DNA of 64,000 nt from Mycolicibacter virginiensis (GTDB taxonomy: Bacteria; Actinomycetota; Actinomycetes; Mycobacteriales; Mycobacteriaceae), in assembly GCF_022374935.2 (NCBI RefSeq), contig NZ_CP092430.2, positions 2,356,001-2,420,000 on the forward strand, in the 5' to 3' direction. The notes beneath the pieces were generated by a model. It did not search any database and was not told the origin of the DNA. It saw only the letters and a program-made list of their open reading frames with translations. A program made the translations under genes and the position numbers. This document shows positions 36,877 to 45,955 of the stretch, one piece after another; within the stretch, counting starts at the first letter, position 1, and each line of letters begins with the position of its first letter.

Positions 36877-38061
36877 ATGGACTACGGAGCCCTGCCGCCG
36901 GAGATCAACTCGGCGCGCATGTACGCCGGCCCCGGCCCGGCTTCGTTGCTGGCCTCTGCGAGCGCCTGGCAGGACTTGGCCGCCGAACTGAACTCCGCTG
37001 CCGCGACCTATGGTTCAGTGATTGCGGGTCTGACGAGTGGTTCCTGGCTTGGCGCCTCGGCGGTGACGATGGCCGCGGCGGCAAGCCCCTACGTGACCTG
37101 GCTCAGTGCCACCGGGGCCCAGGCCGAGCAGGCCGGCGCCCAACTGGCCGCCGCCGTCACGGCCTACGAATCCGCCCACGCGGCTACCGTTCCGCCGCCA
37201 CTGATCGCGGCCAACCGCACCCTGCAGCAGACCCTGATCGCCACCAATCTGCTCGGGCAGAACACCGCGGCAGTCGCCACGACCGAGGCGCAGTACCTGG
37301 AGATGTGGGCGCAGGACGCCGCGGCCATGTACGGCTACGCCGGGGCGTCGGCGGTCGCCACCCAGGTCACGCCATTCGCCTCGCCGCCGCAGACCACCGA
37401 CCCGTCCCGGCAGGCCGGCCAGGTCGCCTCGGTCGCGCAGTCGGCCGTCGCGACCACCGGTACCGACACCGAGGCATTGATGTCGCAAGGGCCGCAACTA
37501 CTCTCGACGACCCCGACGGCGCTGCAGGCGCTGGCCGCACCCACCGAGGAGGCGTCGACGGGCGGCTCGATGTCGTCGTCGATGTCGAGCCTGAACTCGC
37601 TGATGATGCCGATGCGTATGGCGATGATGCCGATGAGCATGCTGATGCGGATGCTGATGGGCGGCTCCAATGGGGCCAAGGGTGCCGCGGCCGGTGTGGC
37701 AGCCGCCGGCGGGGCGGCCTCGGGCCTACTCAGCTCCGCGGGTGGCGCGTCCAGCACGGTGACGTTGGCGGGCTTCTCCGGCGGATCGGCGGCCACCGCC
37801 GGCCTGGGCCGGGCCGCCTCGATCGGTGCGTTGTCGGTGCCGCCGGCCTGGACCGGTCTGGGCGTGGCCAGCGCTCCGGCGGCCGCGGCGTTGCCGTCGG
37901 TCGGTGGGGGAGCGGTCCCGGCAGCGGGGATGGGCAATGCTGCCGCGGTGCCGCCGATGGTGCCGTTCGCCAGCCTGGCCGCCCGCGGTGGGGTCGGCGG
38001 CTCGGCCACCCAGTACGACTTTCGGCCTACGGTGATCCCGCGGTCACCGGCAGCGGGGTAG
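36877..38061 (+). CDS. PPE family protein, SVP subfamily
   Basis: A 394-residue PPE protein. The start [24 protein letters not shown] carries the Pro-Pro-Glu motif, the WxG turn is in SGSWLGASA, and [16 protein letters not shown] gives the helical hairpin of the type VII secretion-targeted PPE domain (about residues 1-175). The variable tail has methionine-rich low complexity (about 235-265), Gly/Ala repeats, and the SVP-type motif [13 protein letters not shown] proteins are exported by ESX systems, usually paired with a PE protein, and none is adjacent here. GGGGAGG lies before ATG 36877. The last 35 bases overlap mmpL on the other strand. Confidence 0.93.
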   Translation: MDYGALPPEINSARMYAGPGPASLLASASAWQDLAAELNSAAATYGSVIAGLTSGSWLGASAVTMAAAASPYVTWLSATGAQAEQAGAQLAAAVTAYESAHAATVPPPLIAANRTLQQTLIATNLLGQNTAAVATTEAQYLEMWAQDAAAMYGYAGASAVATQVTPFASPPQTTDPSRQAGQVASVAQSAVATTGTDTEALMSQGPQLLSTTPTALQALAAPTEEASTGGSMSSSMSSLNSLMMPMRMAMMPMSMLMRMLMGGSNGAKGAAAGVAAAGGAASGLLSSAGGASSTVTLAGFSGGSAATAGLGRAASIGALSVPPAWTGLGVASAPAAAALPSVGGGAVPAAGMGNAAAVPPMVPFASLAARGGVGGSATQYDFRPTVIPRSPAAG

Positions 38062-40909
38062 CGGCCGGGTCGGATTCGACCGCAGCGGGACGGCTCGGCG
38101 CCGACCGCACGCGCCAGAAGTTCTGGATGTTTTGAGGCCACCAGAACCATCGGCCCAGCAGCGCCGCGATCGAGGGCGTCAAGAACGAGCGCACGATCAA
38201 GGTGTCGAACAGCAGGCCGAGTCCGATCGTGCTACCGGCCTGCCCGATCGAGTACAGATCGCTGGCCGCCATCGACATCATCGTGAAGGCGAACACCAGC
38301 CCCGCAGCGGTCACCACTGAGCCGGTGCCGCCGATCGAGCGGATGATCCCGGTCTTGATTCCCGCGCCGATCTCCTCGGAGAACCGGGAGACCAGCAACA
38401 AGTTGTAGTCCGAGCCGACCGCAAGCAGGATGATCACCCCGAAAACCGGTGCGATCCAGTTCAATTGGAGGCCGAGGATGTGCTGCCACACCACCACGGT
38501 CAGGCCGAATGCCGCACTCAGCGACAGCAGCACCGTCCCGACGATCACCGCGGAGGCGACCAGTGCCCGGGTGATCAGCAGCATCACGATGAAGATCAGC
38601 GTCACTGCTGCCGCCCCGACGATCAGGATGTCGTAGGTCGAGCCGACTTGGATGTCCTTGTACACCGCCGCGGTTCCGGTGAGGTAGAACTTGGCGCCGG
38701 TCAGCGGCGTTCCCTTCACCGCGTCGTGGGCGGCGGCCAGCATCGGTTCGACGAAGGCGATGCCCTTCGGCGTGGCCGGGTCGGCGTCGTAGGTGACGAT
38801 GAATCGCGCCGCCTTACCGTCCGGGGACAGGAACAGTTTCAGGCCCTTCTGGAAATCGGCATTGTCGAAGGCCTCCGGGGGCAGGTAGAAGTAGTCGTCG
38901 GCCTTGGAGGCGTCGAAGGCCCGGCCCATCTCGGTGGCTGTGTCGGTCATCCTCGACATCTGGGTCACCAGGCCGGAGAAGCTCGAATGCATGGTGAGCA
39001 GGCTGCCCTGCATCGATTTCGCCACCGCGATCATCGGATCGAACTGTCCGACCATCTGCGGCATCACCGTGTTCACCTCTGCCATGTCGGCCAGCAGCGG
39101 CCGCATGTCCTCGCTGAACTTGTCCATCCCATCGTAGGCGTCGAAGACCGACCGGATCGCGTCGCACGCGGGAATGTTGAGGCAGTGCTGCTCCCAGTAG
39201 AAGTAGTTACGAATCGGGCGCACGACATCGTCGAAATCGGCTATGTGGTCGCGGATCTCGTCGACGGTCGCCGTCACTGTTGCCATGTCGACGCTCATCT
39301 TGTCGGTGGTGTTGTTCATCTGGTTGACCAGGTCGCGTAGACGCACCATGGAGTCGACCGTGGCGCCCAGGTCGTCGCTCATCCTGACCATGTCGGATAG
39401 CCGGTCGGTCATGAACTGCAGGTTCTCCTGGATCGGGACGGCCTGCATGCTGATCTGGAACGGGATCGAGGTGTGGTCGATGGGACTGCCCAATGGTCGA
39501 GTGATGCTTTGCACGCGTTCCACTCCGCGGGTCCGAAAGATGTTCTTGGCGATCCGGTCCAAGATGATCATGTCGGCAGGATTGCGAAGGTCGTGGTCGC
39601 TTTCGACCATCAAGACATCGGGGTTCATCCGGGCGGCGCTGAAATGACGTTCGGCTGCGTCATAGCCGACGTTCGCGGGCAGGCTCGCCGGGATGTAATA
39701 GCGGTCGTTGAAGCTGATCTTCATGCCGGGCACCGCCAGCATGCCGGCGAGGGTGACCAGCAGTGCCGCCACGAAAACCGCACCGGGCCAACGGACATTG
39801 GCGGTTCCGATCCGTCGCCAGCCACGGCCCTCGGCCCGCTTGGGTTCCAGCAGGCCGTGCCGGGTGGCGATCGCGACGATGGCCGGGGCCACGGTGAGCG
39901 CACCGGCGATGACCACCAGCAGGCCCAGTGCCGACGGGATACCCAGGGCCTTGAAGTAGGACAGCCTGGCGAAATGCAGACACAGTGACGCGCCCGCGAT
40001 CGTCAGTCCCGAGCCCAAGATGACATGCCAGGTGCCGCGGAACATCGAGTACCAGGCGGTCTCGGGGTCTTCGCCGGCATTGCGGGCTTCGTGGTAGCGC
40101 CCGATCAGGAAGATCGCATAGTCGGTGCCGGCCGCGATCGCCAGGGACGACAGCATCGCAACCACGAAGGTCGAAAAGCCGAGTAAGCCATGGTGTCCGA
40201 GCAGCGCGACAAGGCCGCGGGCGCTGCCCATCTCGAAGCCCACCATCACCAGGGCGAGTGCCACGGTGGCGGCCGAACGGTAGACGATGGCCAGCATGAC
40301 GATGATGACCACGCCGGTCACGGCCATCATCTTGAGCATGCTCTTGTCGGCCGCTTCGGTCATATCAGTGGTCAGTGCCGCTTGGCCGGTGACGTAGGCC
40401 CTGACCCCTTCCGGTGCGGGCACCGAGGCGACGATCGCGCGGACCGCGTCGACCGATTTGTTGCCCAGGGTGCTGCCCTGATCGCCAGCGGTGTTGATCT
40501 GCGCGTAGGCGGCTTTGCCGTCGGCGCTTTGCACTCCGGCGGCGGTGATCGGGTCGCCCCACAGATCCGCGATGTGCTGGACGTGTTCGTGATCGGCGGC
40601 CAGTTTGGCGATCAGGGCGTCGTAGTAGCGGTGCGCCTCGGGCCCCAACTCGGTCTCGCCCTCGAGCACCAGCATCACCATGGCGTCGGAGTCGAATTCC
40701 TCGAACGTCGCGCCGATGTGCTTTGCCGCGATCATCGACGGCGCGTCCTGCGGCGACATCGTCACGGCGTTCTCGCGCGCCACCGACTCGATCGGCGGAA
40801 CCAGCACATTGAGCCCGGCGGTCAGCAACAGCCAGAAGATCACCAGCGGCCAGGCCAGCCGGCGAACTGCCCGCATATACCCCGGGCGACGGGTGCCGTG
40901 GCCGCTCAT
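38027..40909 (-). CDS. mmpL: MmpL-family RND lipid transporter
   Basis: A 960-residue RND transporter moving lipids or siderophores across the inner membrane. It has an N-terminal helix ([16 protein letters not shown]), a large periplasmic domain, helices 2-6 with [21 protein letters not shown] carrying the proton-relay Asp-Tyr pair, a second periplasmic domain, and helices 8-12 with [20 protein letters not shown]. It resembles MmpL4/MmpL5-type proteins that pair with MmpS. ATG 40909 overlaps the mmpS stop as ATGA. The open frame extends to 41491 but that part is mmpS in another frame. Its 3' end overlaps the PPE gene by 35 bases. Confidence 0.93.
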   Translation of the reverse strand: MSGHGTRRPGYMRAVRRLAWPLVIFWLLLTAGLNVLVPPIESVARENAVTMSPQDAPSMIAAKHIGATFEEFDSDAMVMLVLEGETELGPEAHRYYDALIAKLAADHEHVQHIADLWGDPITAAGVQSADGKAAYAQINTAGDQGSTLGNKSVDAVRAIVASVPAPEGVRAYVTGQAALTTDMTEAADKSMLKMMAVTGVVIIVMLAIVYRSAATVALALVMVGFEMGSARGLVALLGHHGLLGFSTFVVAMLSSLAIAAGTDYAIFLIGRYHEARNAGEDPETAWYSMFRGTWHVILGSGLTIAGASLCLHFARLSYFKALGIPSALGLLVVIAGALTVAPAIVAIATRHGLLEPKRAEGRGWRRIGTANVRWPGAVFVAALLVTLAGMLAVPGMKISFNDRYYIPASLPANVGYDAAERHFSAARMNPDVLMVESDHDLRNPADMIILDRIAKNIFRTRGVERVQSITRPLGSPIDHTSIPFQISMQAVPIQENLQFMTDRLSDMVRMSDDLGATVDSMVRLRDLVNQMNNTTDKMSVDMATVTATVDEIRDHIADFDDVVRPIRNYFYWEQHCLNIPACDAIRSVFDAYDGMDKFSEDMRPLLADMAEVNTVMPQMVGQFDPMIAVAKSMQGSLLTMHSSFSGLVTQMSRMTDTATEMGRAFDASKADDYFYLPPEAFDNADFQKGLKLFLSPDGKAARFIVTYDADPATPKGIAFVEPMLAAAHDAVKGTPLTGAKFYLTGTAAVYKDIQVGSTYDILIVGAAAVTLIFIVMLLITRALVASAVIVGTVLLSLSAAFGLTVVVWQHILGLQLNWIAPVFGVIILLAVGSDYNLLLVSRFSEEIGAGIKTGIIRSIGGTGSVVTAAGLVFAFTMMSMAASDLYSIGQAGSTIGLGLLFDTLIVRSFLTPSIAALLGRWFWWPQNIQNFWRVRSAPSRPAAVESDPAATPLPVTAGSP

Positions 40910-41337
40910 GCGCCTTTGACCAGACAGAACACCTGGGCGTGGTGCCCAGTGGCCAGCTGTTCGTCTTTGACGGCGCCGTTGACCGTGATGCGGCAGCCGA
41001 TCTCCTCGCCGTCGCCTTGGGCGACCAGGTTGCCGATGACCGACGGGCTCGTGGTGATGATGGTGTGACTCCAGGGCAGGCCGCTGAACGTCGCCCGCGC
41101 GGGTTGGGTCTCTCGGTCGAGGTAGCTCACCGAACCGGCGACGGTATCGGACCCGAAAACCTCGTAGCGGACCTGTTTTTCGTTGATCGAGTTGATCACC
41201 TGCGAACCGCTGCCGTCCCAGCGGAAGATCTCGTCGGCGCCGAACACGCTGCGCAGGTTCACGACCGCCAGCGTCCCGACTAGTGCCGCCGTCGCGACCA
41301 CGACGGGCACCCAGGCTCGGCTGACAAACGTGCGCAT
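40906..41337 (-). CDS. mmpS: MmpS-family accessory membrane protein
   Basis: A 143-residue partner of MmpL: one N-terminal membrane helix (about 7-26, RAWVPVVVATAALVGTLAVV) and a small beta-sandwich outside ([65 protein letters not shown] with two Cys that may pair). The start ATG 41337 has GAGAGG eight bases upstream. GTG or ATG four and two codons earlier are too close to that site. It is the first gene after two operator-like dyads and is translationally coupled to mmpL. Confidence 0.92.
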   Translation of the reverse strand: MRTFVSRAWVPVVVATAALVGTLAVVNLRSVFGADEIFRWDGSGSQVINSINEKQVRYEVFGSDTVAGSVSYLDRETQPARATFSGLPWSHTIITTSPSVIGNLVAQGDGEEIGCRITVNGAVKDEQLATGHHAQVFCLVKGA

Positions 41338-41383
41338 GCCCATCACCTCTCGATTCCTCCGCTGAGTAACTCTTCGTGAATAC

Positions 41384-41401
41384 TATACCCCGTAGGGTAT
41401 A
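41384..41401. promoter_or_regulatory. Operator dyad 1 upstream of mmpS
   Basis: TATACCC-CGTA-GGGTATA is a dyad with perfect 7-base arms and a 4-base centre, 47 bases upstream of the mmpS start. The same 5-base arms and 4-base spacing recur 31 bases away. It probably binds the TetR-type protein encoded next to it. Confidence 0.65.
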
Positions 41402-41416
41402 CGAATATTCCTGAAG

Positions 41417-41430
41417 TACCCACGGGGGTA
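41417..41430. promoter_or_regulatory. Operator dyad 2 upstream of mmpS
   Basis: TACCC-ACGG-GGGTA has the same arm sequence and spacing as the stronger dyad at 41384-41401, centre to centre 31 bases, about three helical turns. It lies 12 bases from the TetR stop codon. Confidence 0.5.
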
Positions 41431-41442
41431 TGGGGAAGGTGG

Positions 41443-42054
41443 TCAGTCGACGGTGTGTCGCGACTGCGCGGCGACGGCTTCGCCGAGCCAACGTCGCAGG
41501 AAGCGGCGCAGCTCGTCGGGGGACCGATCTGGATCGTTGGGCGCCACGACGAACGAGAGCATGATCCGCAGGGTGAACTCCACGAGTTCGCGCAGCGCGG
41601 CTTCGTCGTAGCCGTGCTGCTTCCAGTCGACGTCGAACCGCTCGATCATTCGCATCCCGAAGACGCGGGCCTCTTCGGAGGCCATCTCTCGGTTGTGTGC
41701 CGAAGACGACGACAGCATGGCGCCCAGGTGTGGGGAGCGGGCCACCTCATCCAGGGTGTAGACCGCGCCTTCGGCGAGTGCGTCGGCGGGATCGTGGATG
41801 CCGTGTACGTGCTCAGTGAGCCGGTCGAGGAAGTCGTCGACGGAGGCGATGGCTACGGCGCGCATCAGCGCGTCGGCGGTGGGGAAGTAGCGATACACCG
41901 TCTGCCGGATCACCCCGAGTGAGGTGGCGACGTCGGCCAGCGACACTGCGGAACCGGTCTCGGCGACCAGCTCGACGGCCGCGGCGATGATCCGCCGGCC
42001 GGCTTCCTCGTCGGTGTGCGGCGGGTTACCTCCCCAGCCGCGTCGGCGTGCCAT
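41443..42054 (-). CDS. TetR-family regulator of the mmpS-mmpL locus (inferred)
   Basis: A 203-residue TetR-type repressor. The helix-turn-helix is VSLADVATSLGVIRQTVYRYFPTADALM (about residues 33-62). The rest is an all-helical ligand domain. It starts at ATG 42054 (MARRRGWGG). It lies upstream of mmpS on the same strand, and is divergent from the PF10118-like gene. Two dyads between its stop and mmpS, and another inverted repeat in the divergent region, suggest it controls the transporter and possibly the divergent pair. The effector is unknown. Confidence 0.88.
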   Translation of the reverse strand: MARRRGWGGNPPHTDEEAGRRIIAAAVELVAETGSAVSLADVATSLGVIRQTVYRYFPTADALMRAVAIASVDDFLDRLTEHVHGIHDPADALAEGAVYTLDEVARSPHLGAMLSSSSAHNREMASEEARVFGMRMIERFDVDWKQHGYDEAALRELVEFTLRIMLSFVVAPNDPDRSPDELRRFLRRWLGEAVAAQSRHTVD

Positions 42055-42082
42055 CAGTGACCTGCTTGACAAGCTTGGTGCA

Positions 42083-42122
42083 TCGAACAATCATACGCGA
42101 AGATGTCCAGTTGTATGTTCGA
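42083..42122. promoter_or_regulatory. Inverted repeat in the divergent TetR / metal-protein promoter region
   Basis: TCGAACA (42083-42089) and TGTTCGA (42116-42122) are perfect 7-base arms, and CATAC/GTATG repeat the symmetry inside. A TTGACA (42066-42071) on the plus strand lies just upstream. It may be an operator controlling both divergent genes. The sequence differs from the mmpS dyads. Confidence 0.45.
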
Positions 42123-42134
42123 GCTGAGGTAGCG

Positions 42135-43061
42135 ATGACCGACCTGATCGTGCGCAAACTGCGGTTTGCGTTCGCCGAGTACCCCGTGCCGTTCTTGTGG
42201 AACGAAGCCAACCCGGCGTTCTCGTCGATGGCCAATGCTGTCTCGCTGCTGGCGATCGGCTTCGAGAAGATGATCGGCGGCATGATCGCCGAGGCGATGC
42301 CGCTGATCACCGACCCCGCGGTCGCCGAAGAGGCCGACGCGTTCGTGCGGCAGGAGGGCCAGCACTCGATGGCCCACCGCGGCCACGCCAAGGCACTGGT
42401 CAGGGCCTACCCGGGGCTCAAGGAGACCGTCGACGAATGCAACGCCATGTTCGACAAGATGGCCGCCGAAAAATCACTGGACTACCGGCTGGCCTACACC
42501 GCCGACCTGGAGGCCACCTTCACCCCGGTCTTCAAGCTGATGCTCGACCACGACAACACCCTGTTCGCTCCGGGTGACGACCGGGTGGCGTCACTGTTCT
42601 TGTGGCACTTCGTCGAGGAAGTCGAACACCGCAGCTCCGCGCTGATCATCTACGACCACGTCATCAACGACCCGTGGTACCGGATGCGGATGGCGCCGTC
42701 GATCTTCAAGCACGTGATGAGCGTGATCAAGGTGGCATGCGAGGGCTTCAATCGCCACATTCCCTTGGAAGACCGCAAGGTTGACGCGCTGTCACTGTTC
42801 AGTACCTACCGCGCCAAGCAGGCTTGGCGACGCCGGGTCCCGTTCGGCTGGCCGGCCGACGAGGGCCCGGTCGCGGATGCCTTCAAACATCTGCCAAAGC
42901 GCGAAATGGCCACCGCCGTCGCCGGTATCATCCGCAGCCAGCTGCCCAATCACAAACCGGCCCACGAGAAGATCCCGGTCCTGGCCAACGAGTGGTTCGC
43001 CCGCTATGACGACGGCTACGACGTGACCAAGTGGTACACCGCAGAGGAGAAGAGCGCCTGA
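42135..43061 (+). CDS. Predicted metal-dependent hydrolase (PF10118-like), possibly diiron
   Basis: A 308-residue helical protein resembling the PF10118 group. Two acidic/histidine clusters, EEADAFVRQEGQHSMAHRGH and WHFVEEVEHRSSAL, have the spaced ExxH pattern of four-helix diiron carboxylate proteins, so metal binding is likely. The group is annotated as metal-dependent hydrolase without a proven reaction. GAGGT precedes ATG 42135. An earlier ATG at 42048 would run through the promoter region. The stop shares one base with the next start, so the two are co-translated. Confidence 0.8.
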   Translation: MTDLIVRKLRFAFAEYPVPFLWNEANPAFSSMANAVSLLAIGFEKMIGGMIAEAMPLITDPAVAEEADAFVRQEGQHSMAHRGHAKALVRAYPGLKETVDECNAMFDKMAAEKSLDYRLAYTADLEATFTPVFKLMLDHDNTLFAPGDDRVASLFLWHFVEEVEHRSSALIIYDHVINDPWYRMRMAPSIFKHVMSVIKVACEGFNRHIPLEDRKVDALSLFSTYRAKQAWRRRVPFGWPADEGPVADAFKHLPKREMATAVAGIIRSQLPNHKPAHEKIPVLANEWFARYDDGYDVTKWYTAEEKSA

Positions 43062-44206
43062 TGCCCGACTTGTGTGCCCCGACATTCGAGCGCCTCGCTG
43101 AGTCGCTGGGCTTCTCCTGCGGTGAGGCCGGCGGATTGCTGGAATTCCGCAACCCCCTGCAGCTGGAGAATTGGACACTGCCGGTTCTGGAGATCACCGT
43201 GATCACCGGGGCGGTGCTGGCACTGATCTACGCGATCAGGCGGTACCGCCGCGGCGACGCCACCAACTTGGCGTTGTGGTTCGGGGCGATCGCCTATCTG
43301 CTGATCATCGAACCGCCGCTGTACTTCCCGGGCGCGTTCGGCATCGCCGATCATGTCGACACGATGTTCGCGCACAACGTGTTCACCGTCGACTTCATGT
43401 GGGGGCGGCTCCCGCTGTACATCGTCGCGATCTATCCGATGATGGCCACCATCTCCTTCGAGATCGTCCGGATCCTGGGCGTGTTCCGCCGCTACGGAAC
43501 GATCGTCGGGGCCATCTGCGTGGGCTTCGTCCACCACGCGTTCTACGAGATCTTCGACCACCTCGGCCCGCAGCTGCGTTGGTGGGAATGGTCGGTGGAC
43601 AATCCGCTGAACCAGCCCATGTTCACCTCGGTGCCGATGGGTAGTGTCGTGGTGTTCGCGGCGCTCTGGCCTGCCTCGCTGGCCTTCTGTGTCCAACTGC
43701 TGGTCGGTCGTCAGGTCGATCACGGCCGGACATTCGGTGGGCTGCAGGTGCTCTGGCGAACGATCGTCATCGGCATCCTGGCCTCGCTCGGGACGGGCAT
43801 CCTGCCGCTGCCGGCGACTCTGCTCGGTGCCGCCACCGACGGCAGGCTGATCGGAATCGCCTATGCCGTGGAACTTCTCATCATCGCCGCGGTGGCCATC
43901 CCGGTGTTGATCATCCAGTGGAGGCGCTTGCGGCTGAATCTCTTTGCCGCCGGTCGCTACGACAACCGGCTGATGGTCCGCTACGCCGCGGTGTATCTGT
44001 CGGTCATGACGGTGCTGTGGCTGACGGCCTTGCCGGCCTACCTGGATGCCTCGGGCGGGCTGACCGCTAACGGTGACCCGGTGGGATGTCTCTGGTATGT
44101 GGTGCTGTGCTTCGTGGTGGCTTACTTGAGTGTGGTGGCCGCCGCGACGGTCCCACCGATCCTGGAGCCGCACGAGACGCCTGAGCCGGTGTCGGCCGGG
44201 CACTGA
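43061..44206 (+). CDS. Polytopic membrane protein of unknown function
   Basis: A 381-residue protein with nine or so hydrophobic helices. Polar residues in the membrane region (AHNVFTVDFMWGRLPLYIVAIYP, VHHAFYEIFDHLG, RWWEWSVDNPLNQPMF) suggest a buried active site rather than a simple pore. A loose resemblance to carotenoid-type membrane enzymes (WWEW, then a small-residue NxxxxxP motif) is noted but not enough for a call. It overlaps the preceding metal-protein gene by one base and probably works with it. Confidence 0.75.
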   Translation: MPDLCAPTFERLAESLGFSCGEAGGLLEFRNPLQLENWTLPVLEITVITGAVLALIYAIRRYRRGDATNLALWFGAIAYLLIIEPPLYFPGAFGIADHVDTMFAHNVFTVDFMWGRLPLYIVAIYPMMATISFEIVRILGVFRRYGTIVGAICVGFVHHAFYEIFDHLGPQLRWWEWSVDNPLNQPMFTSVPMGSVVVFAALWPASLAFCVQLLVGRQVDHGRTFGGLQVLWRTIVIGILASLGTGILPLPATLLGAATDGRLIGIAYAVELLIIAAVAIPVLIIQWRRLRLNLFAAGRYDNRLMVRYAAVYLSVMTVLWLTALPAYLDASGGLTANGDPVGCLWYVVLCFVVAYLSVVAAATVPPILEPHETPEPVSAGH

Positions 44207-44263
44207 GCTCGGCGACTGCGGCCCGCCGTGGACGCTGGTTGACGCGCTTGGCAGACTGTTGCC

Positions 44264-44761
44264 ATGGCGCAGATCACGTTAAAGGGAAACCAGATCAACA
44301 CCGTAGGCGAGTTGCCGGCTGTCGGTTCGGCAGCACCGGCGTTCAGCTTGACCGGAACCGACCTGAGTGTGGTGGACAGTGGGCAGTTCGCCGGTAAGCC
44401 GGTTCTGCTGAACATCTTCCCGTCGGTCGACACCCCGGTCTGTGCGACCAGCGTGCGGACCTTCAACGAGCGGGCGGCCGCCGGCGGGGCCGTGCTGTGT
44501 GTCTCCAACGACCTGCCGTTCGCGCAGAAGCGGTTCTGCGGTGCCGAGGGCATCGAGAACGTCGCCAGTGCCTCGGGTTTCCGGGCCAGCTTCGGTGCCG
44601 ACTACGGGATCACCATCGCCGACGGTCCGCTGGCCGGGCTGCTGGGCCGGGCGATCGTGGTGATCGGTGCAGACGGCAACGTCGCCTACACCGAGTTGGT
44701 GCCGGAGATCGGCCAGGAGCCGAATTACGACGCGGCGTTGGCGGCGCTGAGCGGGGCCTAG
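44264..44761 (+). CDS. tpx: Thiol peroxidase Tpx
   Basis: A 165-residue atypical 2-Cys peroxiredoxin reducing hydrogen peroxide and alkyl hydroperoxides with thioredoxin. The peroxidatic Cys60 is in IFPSVDTPVCATS (the PxxxTxxC motif) and the resolving Cys92 is in RFCGAEG. The opening AQITLKGNQINTVGELPAVG and the ending YDAALAAL are standard. M. tuberculosis TPX (Rv1932) is the evident counterpart. No operon partner. The convergent enoyl-CoA hydratase ends 13 bases away. Confidence 0.96.
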   Translation: MAQITLKGNQINTVGELPAVGSAAPAFSLTGTDLSVVDSGQFAGKPVLLNIFPSVDTPVCATSVRTFNERAAAGGAVLCVSNDLPFAQKRFCGAEGIENVASASGFRASFGADYGITIADGPLAGLLGRAIVVIGADGNVAYTELVPEIGQEPNYDAALAALSGA

Positions 44762-44774
44762 CTCGTTCGGGAGG

Positions 44775-45557
44775 TCAGCGGCCCCGCCACTGCGGTGGCC
44801 GCTGTTCCCGCCATGCTTGTAGTCCCTCGGCGACGTCCTCGGTCGCCGCGGCGACCTTGCGCATCGTCTCACCGAACCGCACGGCGTCGATCCAGCTCAT
44901 GTCGGTGCTGCGCCACGCCACTTCCTTAGTGGCTCGCTGCGCCAGGGGAGCGGCCTTGGTGAGGGTGTGTGCCCAGGCTCGGGCCGTCTCCTGCAGGGCG
45001 TCGGGCTCGACGAGTTTCCACACCAGTCCGATGTCTTTGGCGCGTTGCGCGCTCATCGGCTCTCCGGTCAACAGCAGCTCCATCGCGTTGGCCCAGCCCA
45101 CCCGCCGCGGTAGCCGGATCGCCCCGACGATGGTGGGCACCCCGAGGGTCACCTCCGGGAAGCGGAACACCGCGTCGGTGCTGGCGATGATGAAGTCGCA
45201 GAACAGCAGTCCGGTGAGGCCGTAACCCACACACGGGCCGTGCACCGCGGCGATGGTCGGCTTGAAAAGCTCCATGCCGGATTCGAACGAGTTGATCGTG
45301 GGCTTCTCCCAGAACGTGCCGGGAAATGTGCCGACGGCGCCGGCCGAGTCCTTGAGATCGGCGCCGGCGCAGAACACGTCGCCTTCGGCGGTGAGAATCC
45401 CGACCCAGGCGTCCTCCTCGGCGCGAAACCGGTCCCAGGCGGTGTTGAGGTCCTGGCGCATCGCCCCATTGATGGCGTTGCGGGCCTCGGGCCGGTTCAG
45501 GGTGATGGTCGCGACGTGGTCGTGGCACTCATAGGTGACCAGGGGCATGGCGCTCAT
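44775..45557 (-). CDS. Enoyl-CoA hydratase/isomerase family protein
   Basis: A 260-residue crotonase-fold enzyme. Landmarks are TITLNRPEARNAINGAM, the oxyanion-hole FCAGADLKD, PTIAAVHGPCVGYGLTGLLFCDFIIAS, and FPEVTLGVPTIVGAIRLPRRVG, where the usual catalytic Glu positions are partly changed (GPCVGYG and PEVTLG). The exact reaction, hydration, isomerisation or another crotonase chemistry, is therefore uncertain. Gene order suggests an EchA13-like protein. ATG 45557 or ATG 45548 may start it. It is divergent from the NYN gene across a very short interval. Confidence 0.87.
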   Translation of the reverse strand: MSAMPLVTYECHDHVATITLNRPEARNAINGAMRQDLNTAWDRFRAEEDAWVGILTAEGDVFCAGADLKDSAGAVGTFPGTFWEKPTINSFESGMELFKPTIAAVHGPCVGYGLTGLLFCDFIIASTDAVFRFPEVTLGVPTIVGAIRLPRRVGWANAMELLLTGEPMSAQRAKDIGLVWKLVEPDALQETARAWAHTLTKAAPLAQRATKEVAWRSTDMSWIDAVRFGETMRKVAAATEDVAEGLQAWREQRPPQWRGR

Positions 45558-45567
45558 TTCTGCACCG

Positions 45568-45573
45568 TACCGT
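45568..45573 (+). promoter_or_regulatory. -10 element TACCGT, leaderless arrangement for the NYN gene
   Basis: TACCGT is followed by seven bases and GTG 45581. This spacing favours GTG 45581 over the adjacent GTG 45578. Inference. Confidence 0.4.
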
Positions 45574-45580
45574 CGGAGTG

Positions 45581-45955
45581 GTGCGGTGGATCGTGGACGC
45601 GATGAACGTGATCGGTGCGCGTCCAGACGGCTGGTGGAAGGACCGCCACGCCGCGATGGTCCGTCTGACCCGCCAGCTGGAAGCCTGGGCGCCATCGCAG
45701 GACGGGAAAGTCACGGTGGTCTTCGAGAAGCCGCCGTCGCCGCCCATCGAATCGGATGCCGTCACGATCGCGGCGGCGCCGCGCCCCGCTGCCAACTCTG
45801 CCGACGACGAGATCGTGCGGCTGGTCCGGGCCGATGACCGGCCGCAGGACATCACCGTGGTGACCTCTGATCTTGCCCTGGTGGAGCGGGTCTCGTCGGC
45901 GGGCGCGGCCACCTGTCCGGCGGCACGTTTCCGCAGGCTCATCGAGGAGGGGTGA
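45581..45955 (+). CDS. NYN-domain (PIN-like) putative ribonuclease
   Basis: A 124-residue small NYN/PIN-like domain protein (YacP-type). The N-terminal RWIVDAMNVIGARPDGWW has the first catalytic Asp and the Asn of NYN domains, GKVTVVFEKPP is the second strand, SADDEIVRLVRADD carries two further acids, and ITVVTSDLALVERV the last conserved Asp. All four acidic positions seem present, so metal-dependent RNase activity is likely. The start is GTG 45581 (or 45578). The stop overlaps the next start. Function in the cell is unknown. Confidence 0.82.
   Translation: MRWIVDAMNVIGARPDGWWKDRHAAMVRLTRQLEAWAPSQDGKVTVVFEKPPSPPIESDAVTIAAAPRPAANSADDEIVRLVRADDRPQDITVVTSDLALVERVSSAGAATCPAARFRRLIEEG

Noticed and set aside
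37560..37670. Tandem-looking ATG-rich DNA inside the PPE gene
   Set aside because: It encodes methionine-rich low complexity in frame and is not a regular repeat array.
38027..41491. A single 1154-codon MmpL reading
   Set aside because: The part upstream of 40909 is mmpS in another frame, and the ATGA coupling at 40906-40909 places the true mmpL start there.
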